NCBI RefSeq assembly: GCF_000241465.1
Contig: NZ_JH584235.1
Coordinates: 356,305-420,304 of the forward strand
Source: Sphingomonas echinoides ATCC 14820
GTDB lineage: Bacteria > Pseudomonadota > Alphaproteobacteria > Sphingomonadales > Sphingomonadaceae
DNA length: 64,000 nucleotides
Direction of reading: 5' to 3'
The translations under genes were made by a program, and so were the position numbers. Position 1 is the stretch's first letter. Every line of letters begins with the position of its first letter. Positions 63,598 through 64,000 of this stretch are shown in pieces. A model generated the notes under the pieces. That model was given only the letters and a program-made list of their open reading frames with translations, was not told where the DNA came from and ran no database searches.

Positions 63598-64000
63598 ATG
63601 TCCGTCACCATCCCCCTTCCCCGCCGCCCGGTGGTGAACCCACGCACCGAGACGCAGGGCATGCATCGGCTTTTGCCAATCGCGTTTGAGCGGCGCGACA
63701 TGACCGCGCTTTGGCAGACTGCGATCGAGCGGATCACGGCGGATGCAAGCGACGCGGCGGCGATGATCGACTTGTCGATGATGCTCTACTGCCATTTCCG
63801 CGCGGAGGAAGCGCGCACGCTGCTCGACCAGGCGGTGGCGATCCAGCGCGACTATTGCGTCGTCCATGGTGATGGCTCGGGCCTGAGGGTGCTGGCCTTT
63901 GTGACGCCGGGCGATTTCATGGCCAACACGCCGGTCGATTTCCTGCTGAACGGTTCCAATGCCGTGCTCTGGCTGCGCTATGTCGATGGCGACACCACCG
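63598..64000 (+). CDS. 5' part of an unidentified gene next to the decarboxylase
   Basis: An open frame runs from ATG at 63598 to the end of the window (134 codons, no stop). The product starts MSVTIPLPRRPVVN. An acidic helical segment (AIERITADASDAAAMIDLSM, AEEARTLLDQAVAIQRDY) resembles one TPR pair. A strand-rich part (LRVLAFVTPGDFMANTPVDFLL, AVLWLRYVDGDT) then begins. I have a faint recollection of similar starts in TPR/ATP-grasp proteins, not enough to assign it. The 10-nt gap suggests co-transcription with the decarboxylase. Confidence 0.6.
   Translation, partial: MSVTIPLPRRPVVNPRTETQGMHRLLPIAFERRDMTALWQTAIERITADASDAAAMIDLSMMLYCHFRAEEARTLLDQAVAIQRDYCVVHGDGSGLRVLAFVTPGDFMANTPVDFLLNGSNAVLWLRYVDGDTT

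Overview
This window looks like the chromosome of a sphingomonad (Alphaproteobacteria, most likely Sphingomonas or a close relative). The DNA is GC-rich. The gene neighbourhoods are typical of that group: aroA-cmk-rpsA-ihfB, lptD-surA-pdxA-rsmA, purM/purN beside hda-ppk-ppx, and dusB-ntrB-ntrC-ntrY-ntrX-hfq-hflX. The Hfq protein is a tandem two-domain form. Genus-level assignment is inference from gene order and protein sequence, not from a search.

Layout. (1) About 1-3760 is the right part of an integrated element. It holds a MucR-like regulator, a small gene pair, a tRNA-Leu(UAA) gene interrupted by a group I intron, and a tyrosine integrase. It ends at the 5' half of a second, intronless tRNA-Leu(UAA). 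(2) 3806-9565 is the ihfB, rpsA, cmk and aroA cluster on the minus strand, with a decayed class B3 metallo-beta-lactamase gene lodged inside it. (3) 9693-14369 holds tRNA-Ala, a zinc alcohol dehydrogenase, guaB, rsmB and a TPR protein. (4) 14520-20104 is the lptD-surA-pdxA-rsmA outer-membrane and ribosome-biogenesis operon. (5) 20301-25723 holds pepA, holC, ndk, an acetyltransferase, purN and purM. (6) 25786-33028 holds a secreted protein, hda, ppk, ppx, a lone RebB-type R-body protein and rnd. (7) 33203-41225 holds aspS, an SMP-30 protein, ppk2, carbonic anhydrase, lipA, ratA, cinA and ispDF. (8) 41326-51024 is the nitrogen two-component operon running into hfq and hflX. (9) 51002-59909 is a long minus-strand operon with cell-wall enzymes (mltB, an RlpA-like protein, dacA), replication and nucleotide genes (tmk, holB, mazG), metG and tatD. 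(10) 60064 to the end holds tRNA-Ser, a lipoprotein-type isoaspartyl methyltransferase, a small hypothetical gene, a PLP decarboxylase and the start of an unidentified gene.

Two themes stand out. First, the left-end element appears to have split a native tRNA-Leu(UAA) just after its anticodon loop, while a complete replacement tRNA-Leu(UAA) lies 1.4 kb away. That replacement carries a self-splicing-type intron inside the same anticodon. This would keep the cell supplied with the tRNA and could also hide the new copy from re-integration. Second, palindromic repeats are scattered through the window. Three of them (before rsmB, holC and purN) run directly into the start codon and seem to supply its Shine-Dalgarno sequence, and a fourth lies in frame inside ispDF as extra protein sequence. 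Many genes overlap by ATGA or GTGA, so translational coupling is the rule here.
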